A stretch of DNA of 64,000 nt, taken from NCBI RefSeq assembly GCF_009729075.1, contig NZ_VTGY01000025.1:186001-250000 (forward strand), given 5' to 3'. Both the position numbers and the translations under genes were made by a program. This document shows positions 51,006 through 58,762 of the stretch, piece after piece; position 1 is the stretch's first letter; each line of letters starts with the position of its first letter. The notes under the pieces were generated by a model. The model worked only from the letters and a program-made list of their open reading frames with translations. It was not told the DNA's origin and ran no database searches. This stretch comes from Mycolicibacterium sp. CBMA 226. GTDB lineage: Bacteria; Actinomycetota; Actinomycetes; Mycobacteriales; Mycobacteriaceae.

Positions 51006-52278
51006 GTTGCCAAAATTGGCGGGTCGCGCACCCGTCGTGCGGCCGGACCGCGGAACCAACTTCCGTCGAGCAGTTCCGGTGCTCCTGTTGGCCTACACAT
51101 TCGCCGCGATCATGGCCGGCACGACCCTGCCGACCCCGATGTACTCGCTCTACGCCAAGCAGATTCATTTCTCGGTGTTGACCACCACCGTTATCTATGC
51201 CGTCTACGCGGGCGGTGTTCTGGCCGCGCTGCTGGCTTTTGGCCGTTGGTCCGATGTCATCGGGCGCAAGCCGGTGTTGATCGCAGGAGTCGTTGCAGCC
51301 GGCGCCAGTTCAGGAGTGTTCCTTGACGCTGATACCGTGCCGATGCTCCTGGTCGGCCGCGCGCTGTCAGGATTGTCCGCAGGACTGTTCACCGGCGCCG
51401 CGACGGCTGCCATCATCGAAGCTGCGCCGCCGCGGTTGCGTTCCCACAGTTCGGCGATCGCGACCATCGCGAACATCGGCGGCTTGGGGGTAGGGCCGGT
51501 ACTGTCCGGCATTCTTGTCGAATACGCACCCGCGCCATTGCATCTGACTTTTGTCGTTCACGTTGTCTTCGTTCTGCTGGCCGGGCTCGCGGTGTTGGTG
51601 GTGCCGGAAACCTCTACCCGCACTGGCCAACTCGGTTTCCAACCACCTTCGGTACCCCCACAGCTGCGTCACGTGTTTGCCATCGCCGCGGGCGCGGGGT
51701 TTTGCGGTTTCGCTGTGATGGGGTTGTTCACCGCTGTTGCTCCAACGTTCCTCACGAGCTTGATCGGTGTGACCAATCATGCGGTGGCAGGGCTGATGGT
51801 CGCGTCGATCTACAGCGCTTCGGCCGTGGCCCAGATTGCCGCGGTGCGAGCGGCGCCGCGGCGCGCGATCATTTTCGGTTGCGTCGCCCTTGTTCTCGGC
51901 ATGATGATTCTTGCTCTGGCCCTTCGATTTTCGTCCTTCACGGCCCTCATCGCCGCAGCGCTGGTATGCGGCGCAGGCCATGGCATCAGCTTCGGCAGGG
52001 GATTGGCGGCGGTCACCACCGAGGCGCTACCCGAACAGCGAGCCGGGGTCAGCTCGACATACTTCATTGTGGCGTACGTTGCGATCTCGCTGCCGGTAAT
52101 AGGCGAGGGCTTCGCCGCGCATGTGTGGGGATTGCGCACCGCCGGAATGTGTTTCGCTGCGGCGGTCGCCGCTCTTGCGGGCCTGTGCCTGTTGATGAGT
52201 GTCACGCAAAGCCTTCGTGCTACGCGCGAAGAGTGTGCTGCCGGGCGAGCAAACCCTCGGGAAACCTTCGACGACTGA
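51004..52278 (+). CDS. MFS transporter (drug efflux type)
   Basis: 424 residues from ATG 51004, the leaderless start; the frame is open upstream but the promoter lies there. About 12 hydrophobic helices. The loop 2-3 motif A is GRWSDVIGRKPVL near residue 75 and motif C-like GGLGVGPVLSGIL lies in helix 5, which fits a proton-driven exporter. The preceding TetR gene is the likely regulator. Substrate not predictable. Confidence 0.85.
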   Translation: MLPKLAGRAPVVRPDRGTNFRRAVPVLLLAYTFAAIMAGTTLPTPMYSLYAKQIHFSVLTTTVIYAVYAGGVLAALLAFGRWSDVIGRKPVLIAGVVAAGASSGVFLDADTVPMLLVGRALSGLSAGLFTGAATAAIIEAAPPRLRSHSSAIATIANIGGLGVGPVLSGILVEYAPAPLHLTFVVHVVFVLLAGLAVLVVPETSTRTGQLGFQPPSVPPQLRHVFAIAAGAGFCGFAVMGLFTAVAPTFLTSLIGVTNHAVAGLMVASIYSASAVAQIAAVRAAPRRAIIFGCVALVLGMMILALALRFSSFTALIAAALVCGAGHGISFGRGLAAVTTEALPEQRAGVSSTYFIVAYVAISLPVIGEGFAAHVWGLRTAGMCFAAAVAALAGLCLLMSVTQSLRATREECAAGRANPRETFDD

Positions 52279-52313
52279 CTATTGGGCAGTGACGCTGCCT
52301 CTACGTGAATGGA

Positions 52314-52667
52314 ATGGATATGGATTTGGTTAGGGTCGTCGCGGCCATTCTTTTCGCCGCGGTGTGCGCCGGCTCCGCTGTGCCAACTCTTGCCGGTGCC
52401 CCCGCGATGCGTGACGCTGCAGAGCATTTCGGCATCTCATGGTCGCGCTACCGCTTGATTGGTGTCGCACTGATCGCCGCCGCGGCGGGCATCGCCGCTG
52501 GGTTCCGTTGGCCCGTATGCGGGGTTCTCGCCGCATCGGGCATGGTGCTCTTGCTCGTCGGCGCCGTGTACTTCCACCTCATGGCGCGCGATCCTCTGGT
52601 GAAACTGCTTCCGGCCGTGGTGACCTTGGCAATCGCCGCCGCCTACCTTGCTGGCTTCGCTGCCTAG
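52314..52667 (+). CDS. DoxX-like small membrane protein
   Basis: 117 residues from ATG 52314; GTG 52305 and ATG 52320 are alternatives with no clear ribosome site. Four hydrophobic helices (DLVRVVAAILFAAVCAGSAV, LIGVALIAAAAGIAAGF, VLAASGMVLLLVGAVYF, AVVTLAIAAAYLAGF) in the DoxX-like arrangement. It lies 36 nt after the MFS gene, probably in one transcript. Function unknown; it converges on the flavin monooxygenase gene. Confidence 0.65.
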   Translation: MDMDLVRVVAAILFAAVCAGSAVPTLAGAPAMRDAAEHFGISWSRYRLIGVALIAAAAGIAAGFRWPVCGVLAASGMVLLLVGAVYFHLMARDPLVKLLPAVVTLAIAAAYLAGFAA

Positions 52668-52704
52668 GGACAGCACGCGCGCCAGCTGGGTCGCGCATCC
52701 GTGC

Positions 52705-54294
52705 TCAGCGCACGGTCCTCCTGATGGTGGGTTTGTGCGCAGGGGGAGTAAGTGCGGTGGCCGCGGCAGCGGTGACGGCAGCGCTGCCGTCACGCGTCGC
52801 GATGCTGGCGATGTAGCCATCGGGCCGGATGAGAATCAGTGTGTCATTGCTGATTCCGTATGCCTTGCGGACGTTTCCGGCGGTGTCGCGCAGATTGACA
52901 GAGTTGTCGTCGAGCCGGGAAGGAGCATCGACGGTGATGCGGCGTAGCGCGGCGCCACGGTCGGGCCAGGCAAGTTCTGCGAGCTCGCCGCCCGCATCGC
53001 CCCCAATGGCCAGCGCGGTGAAGTGCGGGCCGCGGTAGAGATCGAACAACCTGAGCGATGCGCCCTGGTCATCGTGCAAAGAGGCGTCTGGCGCGCGGTC
53101 CCCGACGTGCAGAGTAGCGGTGTGCTGGGCAGCGGACGGTGCCAACGGGCCGCCGCGGTAACTCAGGGCGATCTGCTGTTCGTCCTTGCCCCGGGTCAGG
53201 CTTGAGGGGTCCAGTTTGGTCATACCGTCATATTTTCTCGTGGCCAGACCCAGCACTGCGGACGCGATCGGCTGGCGTTCGGCCTCGTAGGTATCCAGCA
53301 GTTGTGCATCGGCTCCGGCGAGTACCTGCGCGATCTTCCAGCCCAGGTTATACGCGTCCTGGACGCCGGTATTGAGGCCCTGGGCGCCAGTTGGCGGATG
53401 CACGTGTGCGGCGTCGCCGGCCAGGAAAACCCTTCCGCGACGGTAGTTTTCGGCAAGCCGAATGTTTGGCCGGAACACCGACGTCCACGTGATGTTGTGC
53501 ACCGCAAGACGCTTGTTGCCGGTGCGAGCGCGCACGCACGCGGTGGTCTCGTCCTCGCCCACGGGCGGCGCTTCGTTGGGCTCCAGTTTGATCATCCACT
53601 GGAACTGATCGCCGTGGGGTAGCGGGCAGGCTCCGGTGAATTGGCTGAGCTTGGGGAAGCGTCCCGGCCAGACATGCCAGCGGTTTCGGGAAAGGCCTCC
53701 ACTGACGTCGGCATCGAAGATGAACATCCGGTCGGCTTCGTCGGTGGAGCCGAGGAATTCGATTCCGGCGATCTTGCGTACCGCGCTGGCACCGCCGTCA
53801 CCGCCCACTACGTAGCGGGCGGTGATCGTCTCGGGACCCGACGGGGTCGTGACCGAAGCGTTCACGGCATCGGATGTTTCGGTGACGGCGGTCAATTCGT
53901 GGCCGTAGTCGATGTCGACTCCGAGAGCCTGTAAACGATCGTGCAGGGCTTGGTCGGTGCTGAACTGCGGGCTCAGCCAGGTATGCGGGTACGGGACCGT
54001 GTCGTCGCCGGCGTACGGGCTGCGCAACATGCGCAACGGCACCGTGAACGGTCCCAGGTGCGCACCCATCAGCGGGTAGGACGCTCCTCTGGCGACAACG
54101 TCATCGAGGACACCGAGGTCATCGAAGACTTCCAGCGTGCGGGGCTGCACACCTTTGGCGCGTGAGCCGTCAAAGCTGTGGGTAGCTTTGTCGATGATGC
54201 GCACTGTCACGTCGCGGCGGATCAGATCAATGGCAAGGGCACTGCCTACCGGGCCGGCGCCGACGATCAGGACATCGACTGTTTGTTGCTTCAT
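52705..54294 (-). CDS. FAD-dependent aromatic monooxygenase (PHBH/PheA family)
   Basis: 529 residues. VDVLIVGAGPVGSALAIDL is the FAD dinucleotide site; the DG motif is in YVVGGDGGASAVRK near residue 165; GRVFLAGDAAHVHPPTGAQG near 295 is the second FAD site; the C-terminal thioredoxin-like domain seen in phenol and pentachlorophenol hydroxylases follows. It inserts one oxygen into an aromatic ring or quinone using NAD(P)H. Its ATG overlaps the upstream hydrolase stop by 4 nt, so monooxygenase and hydrolase act in one pathway. Confidence 0.88.
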   Translation of the reverse strand: MKQQTVDVLIVGAGPVGSALAIDLIRRDVTVRIIDKATHSFDGSRAKGVQPRTLEVFDDLGVLDDVVARGASYPLMGAHLGPFTVPLRMLRSPYAGDDTVPYPHTWLSPQFSTDQALHDRLQALGVDIDYGHELTAVTETSDAVNASVTTPSGPETITARYVVGGDGGASAVRKIAGIEFLGSTDEADRMFIFDADVSGGLSRNRWHVWPGRFPKLSQFTGACPLPHGDQFQWMIKLEPNEAPPVGEDETTACVRARTGNKRLAVHNITWTSVFRPNIRLAENYRRGRVFLAGDAAHVHPPTGAQGLNTGVQDAYNLGWKIAQVLAGADAQLLDTYEAERQPIASAVLGLATRKYDGMTKLDPSSLTRGKDEQQIALSYRGGPLAPSAAQHTATLHVGDRAPDASLHDDQGASLRLFDLYRGPHFTALAIGGDAGGELAELAWPDRGAALRRITVDAPSRLDDNSVNLRDTAGNVRKAYGISNDTLILIRPDGYIASIATRDGSAAVTAAAATALTPPAHKPTIRRTVR

Positions 54295-55187
54295 TTGGTG
54301 CTCCGATCGGATTGGGCGGCGAGAAATGCCACCAGATGATCAGCGGTTTCGGTGGGCCGTTCGTAGGGCGCCATGTGGCCGCAGTCAAGGGCGTGTGTTT
54401 GTTTGGGGCGCAGGGCTTCCTGCGCGGTATCCAAGCCGCTGATGGGGGTGACGTGATCGTCGGCGCCCCACATCAGCAAGGTCGGGACCTCCCGCCGGCC
54501 GGCGGCATGGAACAGTGCCGTGCGGTTCGACAACGGGAAGTTCTGCAGCGTGGAGAAGAACCCGTACATCGAGCCTTCGTAGCGGTAGGCATCGGCGATC
54601 ATGGCGGTCAGCGGCGCGGCAAGGTCGGGGTCGGAGACGTTGTGCCCGAGATGCCCGAGCAGGATCCGGCGGCCGAACCGTTTGGCGACAAGTGTGGCGA
54701 TCACATCGTTACGCAGTAGTCGCTGGGCTCGAGCGTTGTCGGCGCCCAGTCCCGCGGGACCTGCCAACGTCAGGCTTGCGATGTGGGCGGGGTGACTGAC
54801 GACGTAGCCCAGCGCGACCAAGGCCCCCATCGAGGTGCCCACGAGGTGCACTTTCTCCGGGATGTCAAGGGCCGCAAGCAATTCGTGCAGCTGAAGCCCG
54901 AACAGGGCCTCGTCGTAGGCGGCCGCTACCCGGTCGGAGTAGCCCCGTCCGTAGGCGCTGAAGGCCAACGTCTGCAGACCGCGGGCGTGCAGCTCCTCGG
55001 CGAAGGCATCCCAATAGAACAGGGGAATGGTAAGCCCCGGCACGAGGACCACCAGCGGTCCGTCGGTGGGTCCGCGTAGTTCGTAGTGGGTGACGCCGAC
55101 GGTGAGTTTGATGAAGCTACCCCGCAGCCCGGTGCGGGTCACGGCGTTGAGCTTGCGGTCTTCGGAGGCGACAGTGAAGTACTTCAT
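54291..55187 (-). CDS. Alpha/beta hydrolase
   Basis: 298 residues from ATG 55187 (MKYFTVASEDRKLNAV); the upstream frame is Arg/Pro-rich and not coding-like. Nucleophile elbow VGTSMGALVALG near residue 115, acid in MWGADDHVTP near 235, histidine in LDCGHMAPYE near 265. It is 2 nt after the other hydrolase and overlaps the monooxygenase. It is likely a ring-cleavage product hydrolase or an esterase of the same route. Confidence 0.8.
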   Translation of the reverse strand: MKYFTVASEDRKLNAVTRTGLRGSFIKLTVGVTHYELRGPTDGPLVVLVPGLTIPLFYWDAFAEELHARGLQTLAFSAYGRGYSDRVAAAYDEALFGLQLHELLAALDIPEKVHLVGTSMGALVALGYVVSHPAHIASLTLAGPAGLGADNARAQRLLRNDVIATLVAKRFGRRILLGHLGHNVSDPDLAAPLTAMIADAYRYEGSMYGFFSTLQNFPLSNRTALFHAAGRREVPTLLMWGADDHVTPISGLDTAQEALRPKQTHALDCGHMAPYERPTETADHLVAFLAAQSDRSTK

Positions 55188-55189
55188 CG

Positions 55190-56008
55190 TCAGGTCCTTG
55201 GGAGAGCAGACAGGAACCCGATGGCCTGTTCGGCGAACCAGGTGGGGTCTTCTTCGGGCAACAGGTGACCGGTGCTGGGGTTGATGGCCTCGCGGGCATG
55301 GGGGATGTCGCGGGCGAAGTGTTGCCCGTCGATGCTTGCGCTGCGGAGCACGAGGGTGGGGGCCTGGATTCGGCCGAGTTCGGCGGTGCGGTCGGGTTGG
55401 TCGGTGTTGACGAAATCGACGAACGCCCCGCGGTTGCCGTTGTGGTTCCACAATCGGTGGACGCGATCGACCATCGCGTCATCGACGATGGTGGACTGCG
55501 GGCCCACCGCCTGGCGCAGACCGCCTTCGACCATTCGCCGCGGCATGAAACGCCGCATCAGCTGCGCGACTGCGGGGTTGCGCGCCAGCCGCATCCCGAG
55601 CGGCAGCGTCTTCTCGGGGTAGCCGGTCGCGTTGACCAGCACCAGCGCTCGCACGCGGTCGGGGTAGTCCAGCGCAAGGTTCCAGCCGATGTTGCCGCCC
55701 AACGAATTGCCCGCAATCGCGTACCGATCGATGCCGAGCTGAGCCATGAAGCCGGCGACCGTTCTTGCATAGGTCGCGATCCGGTAGTCGCGGTCGTTCC
55801 GCGCCCCGGTGAGGCCGAACCCAGGCAGGTCGGGACGGATCACGTCGAAGTGCTTGTCCAAGATGTCCGTCGCGCGATCGAAGTGCTCGAGCGAGGACGT
55901 GCTGCCATGCAACAGGAGCAGCGGCTGCCCGTCACCCGAGCGCCGATAGTGAACTTTTACGTCGTCCACGGTCTCGTACAGCGGCCGCTGTGAGTTTCCG
56001 TCGTTCAT
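55190..56008 (-). CDS. Alpha/beta hydrolase (MhpC-like)
   Basis: 272 residues from ATG 56008, chosen because a promoter-like stretch and a palindrome lie just upstream. LLLLHGSTSSLEHF is the oxyanion loop, AGNSLGGNIGWNLA the serine elbow near residue 100, and STGHLLPEEDP the histidine segment. The acid position is unusual: APTLVLRSASIDG replaces the common GxxDxxxP, leaving one Asp as candidate. First gene of a three-gene run with the second hydrolase and the monooxygenase. Confidence 0.82.
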   Translation of the reverse strand: MNDGNSQRPLYETVDDVKVHYRRSGDGQPLLLLHGSTSSLEHFDRATDILDKHFDVIRPDLPGFGLTGARNDRDYRIATYARTVAGFMAQLGIDRYAIAGNSLGGNIGWNLALDYPDRVRALVLVNATGYPEKTLPLGMRLARNPAVAQLMRRFMPRRMVEGGLRQAVGPQSTIVDDAMVDRVHRLWNHNGNRGAFVDFVNTDQPDRTAELGRIQAPTLVLRSASIDGQHFARDIPHAREAINPSTGHLLPEEDPTWFAEQAIGFLSALPRT

Positions 56009-56011
56009 AAT

Positions 56012-56026
56012 GGATACAGTGTGTCC
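56012..56026. promoter_or_regulatory. Near-palindrome at the hydrolase-monooxygenase promoter
   Basis: GGATACA-G-TGTGTCC: 6 of 7 arm positions match. It begins 4 nt before ATG 56008 and overlaps the expected start of transcription, a good place for a repressor site. The AT-rich flank TAATTA follows. Confidence 0.4.
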
Positions 56027-56146
56027 GTAATTAAGGTTGATGTCAACAGCCTTGCTGGTGGGAGAGCAGGCACCCGTGGAGCGATCGTTAATCATGTTGC
56101 TTGGCACGGCATCTTCACTCGCTAGCTGGATCAGATCGCCGCCAGA

Positions 56147-56341
56147 GTGCGTGGTCTTGGCGGAGACCCGACGACTGTGCAGCCATCGCCCGATGGCGCA
56201 GAGCCGCCCGAGCTATGCCCACCGCCGTGCCCGGAAGAAGTATGCCCACCCGATCTGTTCAGTTTGAACATTCCATGGGCGGACTGCGACACCGAAGGAG
56301 AACTCGACCTCAAGGTCCGATTTAAGCGGAACTGCAAATAG
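56147..56341 (+). CDS. Possible 64-residue Cys/Pro-rich protein
   Basis: GTG 56147 to TAG 56339-56341. The middle is Pro/Cys/Glu-rich (PPELCPPPCPEEVCPPD) and the end is charged (TEGELDLKVRFKRNCK), with five cysteines. No ribosome site and no signal peptide, and other frames are also open here. It could be a small metal-binding protein, a degenerate gene tail or chance. Confidence 0.25.
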   Translation: MRGLGGDPTTVQPSPDGAEPPELCPPPCPEEVCPPDLFSLNIPWADCDTEGELDLKVRFKRNCK

Positions 56342-56430
56342 ATTGGCAGTGATGCGCCGTGGTTGACGATCAGGGAGTTGACGAGGGGGCGTACAGGCCC
56401 GCCGCGTTTAACGGTCTGTGAGCAGGAGTC

Positions 56431-57750
56431 CTATCGCCCGTGCCAAATCCGGTCGTGCTCGGCGTGGGTCGACAGATACGCCCCCGGCTGGAAATGCGTG
56501 TCGTAGAACCCGAGGTCGATGTGTTGGGCCTGCAGGTAATTCATGATGTGGACAGTCGGTACGGTGCCGGGAAACTTGCCGAACGTGTCGTCGATGTATT
56601 GCGCGGCGATGGTCAGCAAGGTGATGAACTGCTCATCGTGCCCGGCCGCAACTGACCGCACGGCTCGCGAATCCCGCCACGGGCCCGGGGTATCTGGGTG
56701 AAAGGGGCCGCCGGGACCGAATTTTCTGTCGGCGAAGGCGCGCACCGCGGCCGCGATGTCTGGGTAGTGGGGCCGGCTGTAGGTTTCGAAAACTCCGGCC
56801 AGCCCGGTGGGATTGGGCAGTGCCCACCGTTCGTCGGTTTGCACGTTGAATCCCAGCCCGGGAACCTCCGGGTCGCCTGACGCGCCGAGGATGGTGAGCC
56901 GGTCGATACCGTCGAATGTCCAGCCGCCCAGGCCCAGCGCCCCGAGCAGTAGGTGCCCGTTGTAGACACTGGTCATCAACTCGGCGGTGGCTTCGGTGAG
57001 CGAGTACTGCTCAACGAAGGTCAGCGGGAACGGGTCGTCGTCCCGGTGCGCCAGACCCGCCGCGGCCTCCTTCAGTCCAGGGATCGGCCGGTTGTGGACG
57101 TCGTCATAGATCAGGTAGCCGTTCTGTAGGAAGAACGCCAGATTGGCCAACAAATGCTGAGCGATATCGGCGACCGGGATGACCAGCAGCGAGCCGGGGT
57201 GATTGGCGATCCACGTGTTGTGGCCTTCGAGATAAGGCTCGGACCGTGGAATGTGGATGCGATCGCTCGAGAGCTGGCGGTAGGAGGACACTGTCGCTGC
57301 CAGCCAGTCGTCGATGTCCACCACGCCGTCGTTGACCGGCACTGTCGGTGCCGTGTCGCGGGATGACAGGAAGTAGGTGCCCGAGTCGTCGGTGAAGAAG
57401 AATTCGACGATCTCGAATCCTGCGGCTGACGGGAACGTGCGACCTGATGCCGACCCGCTGTAGTTCGGGAAAGCCGGTGCGTATCCGGGATGGTGACTGA
57501 TCCCGAAATGCCAGCCGGTGACACCGGTTACCGTCGCGAGGATCAGTGCGCGTTCGACCTCATCGAGTGGTTCGACATCCCGGGTACTGGTGTAGGCCAA
57601 GGGTCCCGACGGGATCGAGCCGCCCACGGGGAAGCGCCGCGACCGCCTGCCCTGAATCGCGCTCAACAGCGGAAAGCGTGCTGCCGCGGTCAGCGCTTCG
57701 CGTTGCTGTGCGGTCAAACTCAAACGTGGCGAAGGTGTTTGGGTCGTCAT
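56431..57750 (-). CDS. Nitroreductase-like orphan protein
   Basis: 439 residues from ATG 57750; the frame opens 67 codons earlier but that part is not coding-like. The N-terminal 110 residues resemble the nitroreductase flavin fold (AIQGRRSRRFPVGG, PLDEVERALILATVTGVTGW), and the C-terminal half is unique. No signal peptide or membrane helix. I cannot assign a substrate. The start codon is preceded by GGTAACC exactly as at the MFS gene. It is divergent from comEA. Confidence 0.6.
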   Translation of the reverse strand: MTTQTPSPRLSLTAQQREALTAAARFPLLSAIQGRRSRRFPVGGSIPSGPLAYTSTRDVEPLDEVERALILATVTGVTGWHFGISHHPGYAPAFPNYSGSASGRTFPSAAGFEIVEFFFTDDSGTYFLSSRDTAPTVPVNDGVVDIDDWLAATVSSYRQLSSDRIHIPRSEPYLEGHNTWIANHPGSLLVIPVADIAQHLLANLAFFLQNGYLIYDDVHNRPIPGLKEAAAGLAHRDDDPFPLTFVEQYSLTEATAELMTSVYNGHLLLGALGLGGWTFDGIDRLTILGASGDPEVPGLGFNVQTDERWALPNPTGLAGVFETYSRPHYPDIAAAVRAFADRKFGPGGPFHPDTPGPWRDSRAVRSVAAGHDEQFITLLTIAAQYIDDTFGKFPGTVPTVHIMNYLQAQHIDLGFYDTHFQPGAYLSTHAEHDRIWHGR

Positions 57751-57854
57751 GGTTACCCCGACGCTAGCGCCACGGCCGCGGTCGGTCGACAGTTCGGCGC
57801 ACCCCGATGCCAAACTTTTGCGGCGTTCGACGTCTCCGCCCGCATCTCGACATC

Positions 57855-57881
57855 CATCCACAGAACGCGATTCATCCACAG
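57855..57881. other. Two CATCCACAG direct repeats upstream of comEA
   Basis: CATCCACAG at 57855-57863 and 57873-57881, spaced 18 nt start to start. The second reads TTCATCCACAG, one mismatch from the DnaA box TTATCCACA. They lie 60-90 nt before comEA in the divergent gap. DnaA binding is inference. Confidence 0.3.
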
Positions 57882-57943
57882 GCGGCGCGTTCAGCTGCCA
57901 TTTGGCGGCGTTCTGGTCGGGGATGGTGCCTAACGTCGCGGAC

Positions 57944-58762
57944 ATGGTCACTCAGACACCGGTCGACCGGACGCAGCGGCGGCTCACCGCACAGCCAGGC
58001 GACACGACGGAACCCGACGCTGAATCCGACTCGAACGACGACACCTCGCTGTCGCGCTGGCTGCCCGACGCGGTGCCGGGGAGCCCCGGGTGGCTCGCGT
58101 CGGTGCGGGCCGACCCGGGTCGCGCGGGGGTGATCGCGCTTGCGGTGGTCGGCGTCGTGGCGGTCCTGGTAACCGTGATCGCCGTGCTCGGTGATGACAA
58201 GCCGCCCGTCACCGCGGCGAAACTCCCGCCCGTGCAGATGGTTTCGTCCGCCACTGCCGGGGCGTCGGCGCCACCGGCCAAGGCCGAGGACGTCGTGGTC
58301 AGCGTGGCCGGCCTGGTCCACAAGCCCGGCTTGGTGACGCTGCCTGCGGGCGCGCGCATCGCCGACGCGGTCACCGCCGCCGGGGGAGCGCTGGCCGGCG
58401 CCGACCTCGTCGGCCTGAACATGGCCCGCAAGGTGGCCGACGGCGAACAGATTCTGGTCGGCATCACCGCGCCCGTGGGCGCCGCGGCGGTGATGCGCAG
58501 TTCGGCCGGTGCGACGTCCGGCCCGCCGGAGAAGGGGCCGTCCGGTGATGGAAAGGGTTCTGGGACAAAAGGTCCGGTCGATCTGAACGCCGCTACCGAG
58601 GAGCAGCTCGACGGCCTGCCCGGCATCGGTCCGGTCATGGCGAAGGCGATCGTGGCGTGGCGTGCAGCCCACGGCCGGTTCGCGAGCGTCGACCAGTTGG
58701 GTGAGGTCGACGGCATCGGGCCGGGCCGGCTCGAGAAGCTGCGCGAGCTGGTCAAGGTGTGA
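57944..58762 (+). CDS. comEA: ComEA-like DNA-binding protein
   Basis: 272 residues from ATG 57944 (MVTQTPVDRTQRRL, resembling known mycobacterial ComEA N-termini); ATG 57923 is an alternative. One membrane helix near residues 60-80 (IALAVVGVVAVLVTVIAVLG), an SLBB segment (VSVAGLVHKPGLVTLPAGAR) and a C-terminal helix-hairpin-helix pair with LNAATEEQLDGLPGIGP. In competent bacteria it binds incoming DNA; in mycobacteria the role is unproven. Coupled to comEC. Matches Rv2415c. Confidence 0.87.
   Translation: MVTQTPVDRTQRRLTAQPGDTTEPDAESDSNDDTSLSRWLPDAVPGSPGWLASVRADPGRAGVIALAVVGVVAVLVTVIAVLGDDKPPVTAAKLPPVQMVSSATAGASAPPAKAEDVVVSVAGLVHKPGLVTLPAGARIADAVTAAGGALAGADLVGLNMARKVADGEQILVGITAPVGAAAVMRSSAGATSGPPEKGPSGDGKGSGTKGPVDLNAATEEQLDGLPGIGPVMAKAIVAWRAAHGRFASVDQLGEVDGIGPGRLEKLRELVKV

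Larger units (their letters stand above)
56009..56430. other. 422-nt gap upstream of the hydrolase operon
   Basis: Holds the near-palindrome at 56012-56026, an AT-richer promoter zone to about 56045, and one weak small reading frame (56147-56341). The right end is the 3' flank of the nitroreductase-like gene. No RNA gene, repeat or terminator with a T-tract was seen. Confidence 0.4.
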
